From the NCBI GenBank assembly GCA_003220265.1, contig QHRW01000067.1:1-39004 (forward strand): a stretch of DNA of 39,004 bases, written 5' to 3'. The number at the start of each line of letters is the position of its first letter. Position 1 is the stretch's first letter. Both the position numbers and the translations under genes were made by a program. Below, one piece after another: positions 23,352 to 35,300 of this stretch. The notes under the pieces are model-generated. The model saw only the letters and a list, made by a program, of their open reading frames with translations, ran no database searches and had not been told where the DNA came from. Source of the stretch: Candidatus Rokuibacteriota bacterium (GTDB lineage: Bacteria > Methylomirabilota > Methylomirabilia > Rokubacteriales > CSP1-6).

Positions 23352-26300
23352 GTGTCCAGCGGGGGTTGGAGCGGCAGCGTCCTGAGCCTCGGCCGGGTCA
23401 TTTCGACCGCGCTCCTGCTGGCATCTGCCTGTGCGTTCCCGACGGTCGTCCTCGCCGCATCGCAGCCTGGGCTCGGCCCGGGCGGCCCCTTGCCCCTCGC
23501 GTTCGAGCCGAACCAGGGTCAGGCCGACCCCACCGTCAAGTTCCTGGCCCGCGGGCCGGGCTACGGGCTGTTCTTCGCGCCCGGCGAAACGGTGCTGGTC
23601 CTCACGCCGCCCCAGGCGGGAGGGACCGGCCGCCGCCCCGGGGCCTCGCTGACTTCACGGACGCCCTCGGTGGTCCGGATGCGCCTGATCGGCGCCGATG
23701 CCGACGCCACCGTGTCCGGCCTCGAGCCGCGGCCCGGGCGCACCCATTACCTCGTGGGCGAGCCGAGCAAGTGGATTCGCGACGTCCCGACGTTCGGCAG
23801 CATCCGCTACGCCGAGGTCTATCCGGGCGTCAGCCTCGTCTTCTATGGCAGCGACCGCCAGCTCGAGTACGACTTCGTCGTCGCTCCGGGCGCCGACGCG
23901 AGCGCGGTCGCGCTCGGCTTCGAGGGCGCCGACAGCGTGCGGCTCGACGACGGGGGCGATCTCGTCATCACCACGGCGGCCGGCGAGCTGCGGCTGCGCC
24001 GGCCGGTCATCTACGAGGAGCAGGACGGCGTCCGCCGGCCGCTCGACGGCGGGTACGTCGTGGACGGCACGCGGGTCCGCTTCCAGGTCGCCGGCCGTGA
24101 CGCCTCCCGGCCCCTCGTCATCGACCCGGTGCTCGGCTACTCCTCCTTCCTCGGCGGCTCCGCCAGCGATCAGGGCTTCGGCATCGCGTTCGACACGGCG
24201 GGCAACGCGTACGTCACGGGATCGACCGCTTCGGCGAACTTCCCCGTGTCGGCCACACCTTCGCAGCCGTCGCTGGCGGCGCTCACCGACGCCTTCGTCA
24301 CGAAGATCGATGCGACCGGCGCCGTCGTCTACTCGACGTACCTCGGCGGCACCGGCGACGACGCCGGCCACGGCATCGCCGTGGACGCCACCGGCAACGC
24401 CTACGTGACGGGGATGACGACCTCCGGCAACTTCCCGATCGTGGGAGCGTTCCAGCCCACGCTGCAGGGTGGTCGTGACGCGTTCGTGGCGAAGGTCGAC
24501 GTCACCGGCAGCAGCCTCGTGTACTCGACGTTCCTCGGCGGCGAGGCGGACGACTTCGGCTTCGGCATCGCCCTCGACGGCGGCGGCAACGCCTACGTGA
24601 CGGGCTCCACCGCGTCGGCGACGTTCCCGAACAACAGCGCGGTCACGTGCGCAGGGACCCGCAGCGGCGCTACCGACGCGTTCGTCGCCAAGGTGAGCGC
24701 CACCGGCGCCGCGCTCGGGTACTGCGCGTTCGTCGGTGGCAGCGGCGACGACAGCGCGGCCGCCATCGCGGCGGACCCGGCCGGCAACGTGTGGATCGCC
24801 GGCTCCACGACGTCCACCGACCTTCCCGTCGTCGGCGGCGTGCAGGCGGCGTCCGGCGGCGGCACCGACGCGTTCGTGGGCAGCCTCGACGCGGCCGGCA
24901 CCGTCGTGTACCTGACCTACCTCGGCGGCGCCGGCGAGGATCACGCGACGGCGCTGGCCGTCGACGTCACCGGCAACGCCTACGTGACGGGCTCCACGAC
25001 CTCGCTCAATTTCCCGACGGCGGCGGCGATGCAGGACACGCTGCGCGCGGGCACCGACGCCTTCGTCGCCAAGCTCACGCCGGCCGGGGACGCGCTGGTG
25101 TTCTCGACGTATCTCGGCGGCACCGGCGCCGACGTCGGCAACGGCATCGCGGTGAACCCGCTCGACGGCACGGTCTACGTGGCGGGCTCCACGAACTCGA
25201 CCGACTTCCCGACGCAGTCGCCCATCCAGGACCGGCTGAGCGGCGCCCTCGACGCCTTCGTGGCCAAGCTCGACGCGACCGGCAGCTTCCTCGTCTACTC
25301 GACCTACCTCGGCGGCGCGGGCGACGACGTCGCGTTCGCCGTGGCCGTGGACACGAACGGCGTCGCGATCGTCACCGGCGCCACGGCGTCGCCGACATTC
25401 CCCGTCACGCCGGGCCAGACCCTGGCCGGCTCCGTGGACGCCTTCGTCACCCAGATCGGCGACGGCGGCATCATCCAGTTCAGCGGCAACACGTACCGGG
25501 TGGCGGAGAACGCCGGCAGCGTCACGATCAGCGTGCAGCGGACCGGCGACACCAGCGCCCAGGTCACCGTCGACTACGTCACCAGCGACGGCACCGCCAC
25601 CGCGGACGCCGACTACACCGCCGCCTCCGGCACGCTCACCTTCGCCTCGGGCCAGATCGTCTCGACGTTCACCATCCCGATCCTCGACGACACGATCGGC
25701 GACGGCGACGAGACCGTCAATCTCAGTTTGCGCAATCCCACCGGGGGCGCCGTGCTGGGCGCGCGCCGCACGGCGACGCTGACGATCGTGGACGACGAGC
25801 CGGCGATCAACTTCAGCGCCTCCAGCTACAACGTGCAGGAGAACAAGGGGCCGGCCGTGGTCACGGTGGTGCGCTCGGGGCCCGCCACCGGCACGGTGAC
25901 CGTGCGCGTTTCCACCTCGGACGGCACGGCGACCGCGCCCGCCGACTACCTGCCGGTGAACTCCACCGTGACCTTCGCGCCGGGCGTCCGCAGCGTCAAC
26001 GTGCCCGTGACGATCGTGAACGACACGGTGGCCGAGCCCACGGAGACCATCAACCTGACGCTGTCGAACGTCAGCGGCGGCACGCCGCCGGCCGTCCTCG
26101 GCGTCCGCTCCAGCGCGGCCATCAATATCTTCGACGACGACCGCGCCGGCACCGTGCAGTTCAGCAAGCCGCTGTTCACGATCAACGAGCCGGCCACGGG
26201 GACGGCGCTGGCCACGATCACCGTCACCCGCGCCGGCGGCGCCGCCAGCGGCGTCACCGTCGACTACGAGGTGAGCGACGGGCTGCCGCCCGGCGGCGCC

Positions 26301-29300
26301 TCGAACGGCCGCAACTACACCGCCACGTCGGGGACGCTGAGCTTCGGCGCCGGCCAGACGTCGAAGACCTTCACGGTGACGGTGCGCGGCGATGGCACGG
26401 CCACGGGCGATCTCTCGGCGATTTTGTCGCTGACGAAACCGACGGGGGGCGCGGTGCTCGGCAGCTTCGGGACGGCCGAGCTGCGGATCCTCGACGGGGC
26501 GCCGCGCTTCTCGTTCGCCACCGACTCGTTCAGCGTGCGCGAGGGCACGCCCACCGCCACCATCACCGTCCTCCGCACGGGCCCCGCGCCGGTCGCCGCC
26601 ACCGTGGACTTCACGACGATCGACGGCAGCGCGGTGGCCGGTGTCGATTACCAGGCCGTGGCGGGGACCCTGAGCTTTCCGGCCGGGACGGGGACGAAGA
26701 CGTTCACGGTGCCGATCCTCAACGATTCGCTGGCCACCGGCAGCCGCACGGTGCTGCTGACGCTCGGCAATCCGACGCCGGCCACGGTGAGCATCGTGCC
26801 GCCCGCCCAGGCGACGCTGACCATCACGGACAACGATGCCGGCGGTTTCATCGAGTTCGCCGGTCCGGTGTTCGTCTTCCCGCAGTCCGCCGGCGCCGCC
26901 ACCGTGACGCTGACGCGCAGCGGCGGCAGCGCCGGCGACGTCACCGTGCAGTTCGCGACGAGCGACGGCACCGGCGTGGCCGGCACGGACTACACCGCCA
27001 CGAGCGGCACGCTCACCTTCGGTCCCGGTGAGACGACGAAGACGTTCACGGTGCCGCTGCTGGTGCCGCCCACCGCGGCCGGCGTCCGCTCGGTGAAGCT
27101 CGCGCTGTCGAACCCGGGCGGCGGCGCCACGCTGGGGCCGCGCACGACGGCCGTGATCCGCATCGTGGACCAGCTCTCGCTCGCATTCACCTCGGCGACC
27201 TATTCCGTGTCCGAGGGCGGGACCGCCACGGTCTCGGTCGAGCTGTCCGGCGCGAACGCGGCGCCGGTCACGGTGGACTATCTCGCCAGCGACGGCTCGG
27301 CGAAGCAGCCGGCCGACTACCGGGCGACGAGCGGCACGCTGGCGTTTCCGATCGGCGGCACCGCGACGAGCGTGCGCACGCAGGTCTTCACGGTCCCGGT
27401 GCTGCAGAACACGGTGGCCGACGGCACCAAGACCGTCAACCTGAGCCTGAGCAACCCCGTCGGCGCGACCCTCGTCACCGCGCCGATCAATCGCTCGACC
27501 GCCGTGCTGTCGATCCTCGACGACGACCAGGCCGGCGCGCTGGCCTTCGACGGCGCCACCTTCAGCGTGTTCGAGAACGCCGGTCCCGCCGTCATTCGCG
27601 TACGGCGCTCGGGCGGCAACGCGGGCGGCGTGACGGTGGACTACACGACCAGCGACGGGAGCGCGGTGTCGGGCCTGCGCTACCTGCCGACCGCGGGCCG
27701 GCTCACGTTCGCCGCCGGCGAGACGCTGAAGACGTTCACGGTGCCGGTGGTCAACGACGCGGTCGGCCAGGGACCGCAGACGGTGAACCTCACGCTCTCG
27801 AGCCCCGGCGGCGGCGGCGCGCTCGGTGGCCAGTCGACGGCCGTGTTGACGATCCAGGACGACGACCCGTACGTCTCGCTCAGCGCCGCCACCTACGCGG
27901 TGGCCGAGAGCGCGGGGTCGCTCACGGTGACGGTCCTCCGCGGCGGTGACCTCAGCCGGCAGGCGACGATCCAGTACGCCACCGCGAACCAGACGCCGGG
28001 GGTCTCCACGCACGCGCTGGCCGGCGTGGACTATACGGACACCAGCGGCACGGTCACCTTCGCGCCGGGATCGACGACGGCGACCTTCTCGGTGCCGATC
28101 GTCGACAACGCGCTTCCGCAGGCCGACCGCACGTTCGTGGTCGCGCTCAGCAATCCGCTGCTGGCGCCGCCGGCGCCGTTCGCGCTGATCGCGCCGGCGA
28201 CGGCCGTGGTCACCATCAAGGACGACGACCTCGGCGGCACCATCCAGTTCAGCGCGCCGAACTTCAGCGTCAACGAGGACGGTGGCGAGGCGATCCTCAC
28301 GGTCACGCGGACGGGCGGGCGGGCCGGCGGCGTCTCGGTGCGCATGCGGACCGGCGACCTGTTCACGCCCCCGGTGGGGACGCCGGCCCAGACGGCCAGC
28401 GCGGGCACCGACTACACCTCGACCGACGTGCGCGTGACGTTCGGTCCCGGCGACACCACGAAGACCGTGCGCATCCCGATCCTCGTCGACGCGGTGTCCG
28501 AGGGCAACGAGACGCTGTACGTGCAGCTCAGCGATCCGCAGCCGGCCGGCGGCACCGGGGCGCCGCTGATCGGCTCGCAGGCGATGACCACGGTGACGAT
28601 CGTCGATGCGCAGCCCACCGTGCAGTTCCCCTCGGCCACGGTCAATGCGACGGAGGGGCAGCCGGTGGCCACGGTCACCGTGCAGCGCACGGGCCCGGCG
28701 GGCCGCCTCTCGGTCGACTTCGCCACCAGCGACGGCACCGCGCCGCCACCGGCCCCGGCGCCGGCGACGGCGCCGGCGTATTACCTGAGCACGGCCGGCA
28801 CCCTGGTCTTCGAGGCGGGGGTGACGTCGCAGAGCTTCACGGTGCCGCTCGTCGACAACCAGGCGATCGAGGGCGAGCGGCAGTTCAACGTCACGCTGAG
28901 CAACCTGCAGGCCCTGACACCGGCGGCGGCCGGCACGTTCCTGGGCCCGCGCACGACTGCCGCGGTGCTCATCAAGGACGACGACCGCGGTGGCGGGTTC
29001 AGCGTGACGGGCGGCGCGATCACCGAGGGCGGCCAGAATCAGAACTCGGCCTTCCTGGCCACGGTGGCCCGCACGGAGGGCACGGGCGGCCCCGTCATGA
29101 TCAGCTTCCATGCCGACGAATGCGGCGCCTTCGGCTCGTTCTGCAATTTCCCGGCGCGGCGTAACACCGACTTCGATCCCATCAACACCGTGCTGACGTT
29201 CCAGCCGGGCGAGCTCAGCAAGACCGTGTCGGTGCTCGTGCACGGCAACAACATCCCCGAGGGCAGTCGCGACATCCAGCTCACGATCAGCAATCCGCTG

Positions 29301-32300
29301 CCCTCGGTCACGCAGGACGGCAAGCAGCTCGGGCCGCAGATCGTCACCAGCGAGGCGCTCGTGCGTATCGTCGAGGACGACCTCTACTTCGTCTTCCTCT
29401 CCTCCGAGTCGTACGCAACGGCGGAGGCGGCGCGCGAGTTCTTCGTGACGGTGCGCCGCAGCGGCCTGCCCGCCGTGCTGACGGGGTCCCTGACGGTGGA
29501 CATGGTCGCCGTCGCCGGCGTGGCCACGCCGACGCAGGACTACGTCAGCCTGGGCCTCTTCGACGGCCAGAGCAGCCTGCTGCCGGGGACGCCCGGATTC
29601 TGCGGCTTCCTCACGAACCGCGACGTCGTCGCGCGGCAGAACGTCGTGTTCAACGCGGACCAGGACACCCAGACCTTCCGGGTGCCCTTCCTCGACGACA
29701 CGGTCGTGGACGGCTCCAAGTCGTTCATCATCTGCATCAACGACGCGGAGAACACGAACACCCCCGGCGGTCCCGGCATCGCGTTCCCGTCGGGTGCGCT
29801 GCTCACCGTGAACGACGACGACGTCGGCGGCGTCATCGAGTTCGGCAGCGACACCTACGTGGTGGACGAGACCGCCGGGCAGGCGATCATCACGCTCGTG
29901 CGCCCGGGCGGGGCGAACCTCGCCAGCAGCGTGACGGTGGTCGCCAAGACCGGCGACCTCTTCGCCGCCACCACGCCGCCCCAGACGGGCGTGGCGGGTC
30001 TCGATTACACCTCCACCAACGTCGTCGTCACGTTCAACGCCGGGGAGACGACCGCCAGCTTCGCCATCCCGATTTCCAACGACACCGTCGCCGACGGCGG
30101 CAAGTTCGTGAACCTCCAGATCAGCAACCCGCAGCCGGGGGGCGGGGCCAACCGGCCCACGCTCGGCACGCGCAAGACCGCCGTGCTGCGGATCGTCGAC
30201 GCGACCCAGTCCGTCAACTTCGCGCTGGCCGACTACCCCGTCTTCGAGGCGGCCGGCGTGGCGACGATCGTCCTCGAGCGCGGCGGCGACGTGAGCGCGC
30301 CGCTGACCGTGGACTTCGCGACCGCCGACAACACCGCGTTCGACACCGTGGATTACACGGCCGTCAACACGACGGTGACGTTCGCCGCGGGCAGCCGCAC
30401 GGTCACGGTGGCCGTGCCGCTCCTCGACAACAAGGTCGTCGCGGCCGACAAGGTCGTGGACCTCACCCTCAACAGCCCCGGCCCGGGCTACACGATCCCG
30501 GCCGGGCGCGGGGCCGCCACGCTCACGATCAAGGACGACGACGTGGCCGGCGCCATCAGCTTTGCGGCGGGGACGTACACGGCCCTCGAGCCGACCGGGC
30601 CCGCCGGCGTCACGGGGACGGCCACGATCACCGTCGTGCGGACGGGCGGCACCGCCGGCTGTCCGTTACCGCTGGGTCCGGCGCCGTCGTGCGCGGACGC
30701 GACGCTCGTCAGGTTCAAGACGGCCGACGGCACCGCGACCGCCGGCGTGAACTACACGGCCACCGACATCCAGGTCGAGTTCGGCGCGGGCGAGACGACG
30801 AAGAGCGTGACCGTGCCGCTCCAGAGCGACGGGGTGGTGGGCGGCACGAAGACCGTCAGCCTCACCCTGCTGACTCCGCTGCCCACCGGGTTCATGGGGC
30901 GCTCGCCCACGCTGGGCTCCACCATCGCGGCCACGCTGCAGATCGTCGAGACGGAGATCCGCATCGGCGCTCCCTCGTACGCCGTCAGCGAGAACGGCGG
31001 CCAGGCCACGCTGACGGTGGTCCGCACGGGGAATCTCGACAACACGTCGACAGTCGTCGTGGCCACGGTGGACGGCGCGGCGCTCGGCTCGGCGACCGGC
31101 GCCGCCGCCGACTATCGGACGACCTCCACCACGCTCACGTTCCTGCCCGGCGAGACGGTCCACACGCTCGACGTCACGCTGACCGAGGACACGCTGTTCG
31201 AGGGCGACGAGTCGTTCGACGTGGTGTTCAGCAGCCCGACCGGCGCCACGATCGCGCGGGAGACCTGCGCGTCGGCCACGCCGGCCGCGCCGGCGCTGGT
31301 GGCCACGTGCACGGTCAACATCGTCGTCATCGACAACGACGCCGGCGGCGTCGTCGAGTTCAGCAAGGACACCTTCGACGTCCTCGAGACCGGCGGCAAC
31401 GCGACGGTGACGGTCAAGCGCACCGTGGGCGGCGCCGGCTGCCCGCTGCCGCTGACGGTGCCCACGCCGCCCGGTGGCTCGTGCCCGGGCGCCACGCTGG
31501 TCACGTTCTCGACCGGCGACAGCACGGCGCTCGACGGCGTGGACTACACGGCGACGACCACCGTCGTCGAGTTCGGCGCCGGCGAGATCGCCAAGACCGT
31601 CAGCGTGCCGGTGCTGAACGGCACCACCGGCGTGCGGACCGCGAATCTGTTCCTCACGAACGCCACCGGCGGCGCCTTGATCGGCGCCCAGGGCAGCGCC
31701 GTGCTGCGCATCATCGACGTCAACGACTCCGTCGCCTTCACCGCGCTCGGCTACACGGTGGGCGAGAACGGCGTCAACGCGGTCATCGGCGTTCGCCGGA
31801 CCGGCACGGCCGGCAACATCACGGTGAGCTACCTCACCACCGGCCCCGGCACGGCCACCGCCGGGAGCGACTACACTGCGGTGGCGTCGGCGCTGACGCT
31901 GCCGGCGGCCACGGCCCTTAGCCCGATTACGGTCCGTAACATCCTGGTGCCGATCACCAACGACGCCGCCATCGAGCCGAACGAGACGTTCACCGTGCGG
32001 CTGCAAGGGCTCGCGCCGCTCACGGCCGTGTTCGATGCGAGCGGCTGCGACCCGGCGTCGGCGCCCGGGACCTGTGACACCACCGTCACGATCATCGACG
32101 ACGACCAGGGCGGCGTGATCGCCTTCGACCGCGACAACTACCAGGTGACCGAGAACACGGCCAACGCCTCCATCGTGCTGCGCCGCACGGGGGGGCTCGG
32201 CGGCCCCGTGACCGTCAACTTCGCCACCAGCGACGGGACGGCCTTCGCGCCCACCGACTACACGGCGGTGAACACGACCGTGACGTTCTTGGCCGGCCAG

Positions 32301-35300
32301 ACGGCGGTCACCGCCCTGGTGCCGATCATGAACAACGCCGCCGTGGACGGCTCGCCGCGGACGTTGAGCCTGGCCATCAGCGCCGCGTCGCCCGCCGGCT
32401 TGCCCGGCAGTCCCGCGCTCGGCGCCCAGCAGACGGCCACGCTGACCATCGCCGACGACGAGCCGCGCCTGCTGTTCCCCACGCCCGCGGGCCTGAGCTC
32501 GCCGGCGTTCACCGTGGTGGAAGGCACGGCGAGCGCGGCCATCACCGTGCTGCGCACGGGCGCGCTCACCGGCGGCGTGAGCGTCACGGTGACGGCCAGC
32601 GACGTGCTCGGCGCGTGCCCGGCGGCACCCGGCTCGGGCTTCGCGTGCTCCGGCACCGACTACGGCACGTCGGGCGTGCCCGGCCCCGTCTCGGGGGTGC
32701 TGACGTTCGCGGCCGGCGAGACGAACAAGACGTTCCAGGTGCCCATCATCAACAACGGGCTCCTGGACGGCCGCCGCGCGCTCGACATCACGCTGAGCGG
32801 CGCCGTGAACGCCGGCATCCTGTGCGGCGGCGCCACGACGGCGACCTGCACGGCGTCCTTGACGATCCAGGACGACGAGCGCCCCGGCAGCCTCGCCTTC
32901 GCCGCCTCGCAGTACACCGTCAAGGAGGACGTGGCCGGCGGCAACTTCATCGCGACGATCACCCGCACCGGCGGCAAGGGCGACGGCGTGACCGTAAGGT
33001 ACGCGGCCGTGAACGGGACGGCCGCGAACGGCGTCGACTACACCACCGCGGCCACCCTGGGCGCGCCGGGCTCGGTGACGTTCCTGGCCGGAGAGACGGC
33101 CAAGACCGTCAGCATCCCCATCGCCAACCAGGGCGGCGCGCAGGGAAGCCGGACCTTCTTCCTCGTGCTCTGCGATGGCAGCGTGTGCCCGGGGCCGACC
33201 TTGGGCGCCGGGCTCATCCCGCCGATCCAGACGACGGTGACGATCGTCGACAGGGATGCCGACCAGACGGTGCAGTTCAGCGCGCCGGCCTACTCGGTGT
33301 CGGAGATGGCCGGCTCGGCCACGATCACGGTCCAGCGCCTCGGCACGCCCGCGGGGACGCTGCTCGTCGACTTCACGCGGGTCCCCGGCCCCCTGACGCC
33401 GACGACGCTGACGTTCGCGCCCGGCGTGCGCACCCAGACGGTCGCGGTGCCGATTGCCAACAACACGGTGGTGGACGGCGACCGCACGATCAGCCTGACG
33501 CTCGACAACCTGCGCGGCGTGCCCACGGCCGGCATCACGTGCGGCGGACTGGCGGGAGCCTTCTGCACGGTGCCGCTCACCGTCCTCGACGACGACGTGG
33601 CGGGCAGCGTCCAGTTCTCGGCGACGAGCTACCGGGTGCTCGAGGGGATGGCGGCGGCGAGCATCATCCTGCAGCGAAGCGGCGGCGCCGCCAGCAACGT
33701 CACGGTCGAAATGGTCATGGAGCCGGTGTCCAGCCGCCTCGGGGCGCCGACGCCGAACCCGGTGACGTTCGGCGCGGGCGTGTTCACCCAGACCGTGACG
33801 ATCCCGATCCTCAAGCCCAACACCGTGGACGACGGCGATCTCGACGTCGTGCTGCGGCTCGTGAACCCGCAGAACGGCCTGGCGCTCGGGCCTCGCGACA
33901 CGGCGAAGCTGACGATCGTGGACGACGACGTCCCCGGCGTCGTCCAGTTCAGCCAGCTCGTGTACCCCATCACCGAGCCGTTGACGGCTACGGCCACGGC
34001 CACGATCATGCTCACGCGCACCGGCGGCGCCGCCAGCGACGTGACGGTGGACTTTGCGACCGTGCAGGACACGCGGCCGTGTCCGCCGCTTCCGCGCCTG
34101 CCCGGCATGTCGTACGCCTGCGCCGGCACGAACTACACGGCGACGTCCCGCACCGTGACGTTCGGAGCCGGCCAGATGTTCCAGCCGGTCAGCGTGACGG
34201 TGCTCTCGGACGGGACGCCGACGGGCACGATCCCGGTGGGCCTGATGCTGAGCAACCCCGGTGGCGGCGCCACCCTGGGCGCGCGCACGACGGCCACGCT
34301 GAGTATCGTGGACGTCGACGCCGCGGTGGGTTTCGCCGTCGAATCGTACTCGGTCGTCGAGGGCGGCAGCGCCGTGGTCACCGTCGAGCGGACGGGGGCG
34401 GCCGGCGCCGTGGCGGTCGTGCAATACGCGACCGCGAACGCGGGGCCGTGCCCGGCGCCGGGCGCGTCGTACGGCTGCGCCGGCGCGGACTACACCCCGA
34501 AGGTTGGCACGCTCACGTTCAATCCCGGCGTCAAGACGCAGTCGTTCACCGTGACGACCGTCAGCAACGTCAAGCAGGAGGGCAACCGCACGTTCAACGT
34601 CACGCTCGCGGCGATCACCCCCGGCGTGATCATCCCGCGGAGCACCGCGGTGGTGATCATCGTCGACAATGACGTCGCCGGCGCGCTGGCGTTCAGCAGC
34701 AGCAGCTACGGCTCGAGCGAGTTCGGCGTCGTCACGCTGTCCGTGCGCCGGCCCAGCATCGCCGGCGCCGGCCCCGCGACCGTCGCGTACGCCACCGTCG
34801 ACGGCAACGCCAGGGCCGGGATCGACTACGTGCCGGTGTCGGGAGTGCTGACGTTCAATCCCGGCGTCTTCGCCCTCAACATCACCGTGGCGGTGTTCCC
34901 GAACACGCGAGACGACGGCAACCGGACCTTCCAGGTCGTGCTCTCGTCGCCGACGGGCGGCGCCACGCTCGGCACGCCGAGCACGGCCAACGTCCAGATC
35001 AACGACGACGACACCGCCGGCATCGTGCAGTTCGCGGTCGTGTCGTTCAGCGCTGCCACGACGTGCACGGTGGCGCCGTGCACGGCCGCGCTCACCGTCA
35101 AGCGCTTCGGCGGCGGCGCCAGCGGCGTGCGCGTGGACTACGCCACCGTGGACGGCACGGGCAACGCGCTCCACGACTACGTGCCGGTCACCGACACGGT
35201 GGCCTTCGGCAGCGGGGAGCTCACCAAGACGGTCCTGATCGAGCTGCGCCCGGGCGCCACCCCGGGCAGCACCTTCGGCGTCCTCCTCAGCCAGCCGCAG

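Noticed and set aside
23655..29243. 1,862-codon open frame on the minus strand
   Set aside because: Same reason: antisense shadow of the giant gene, no signature or plausible start.
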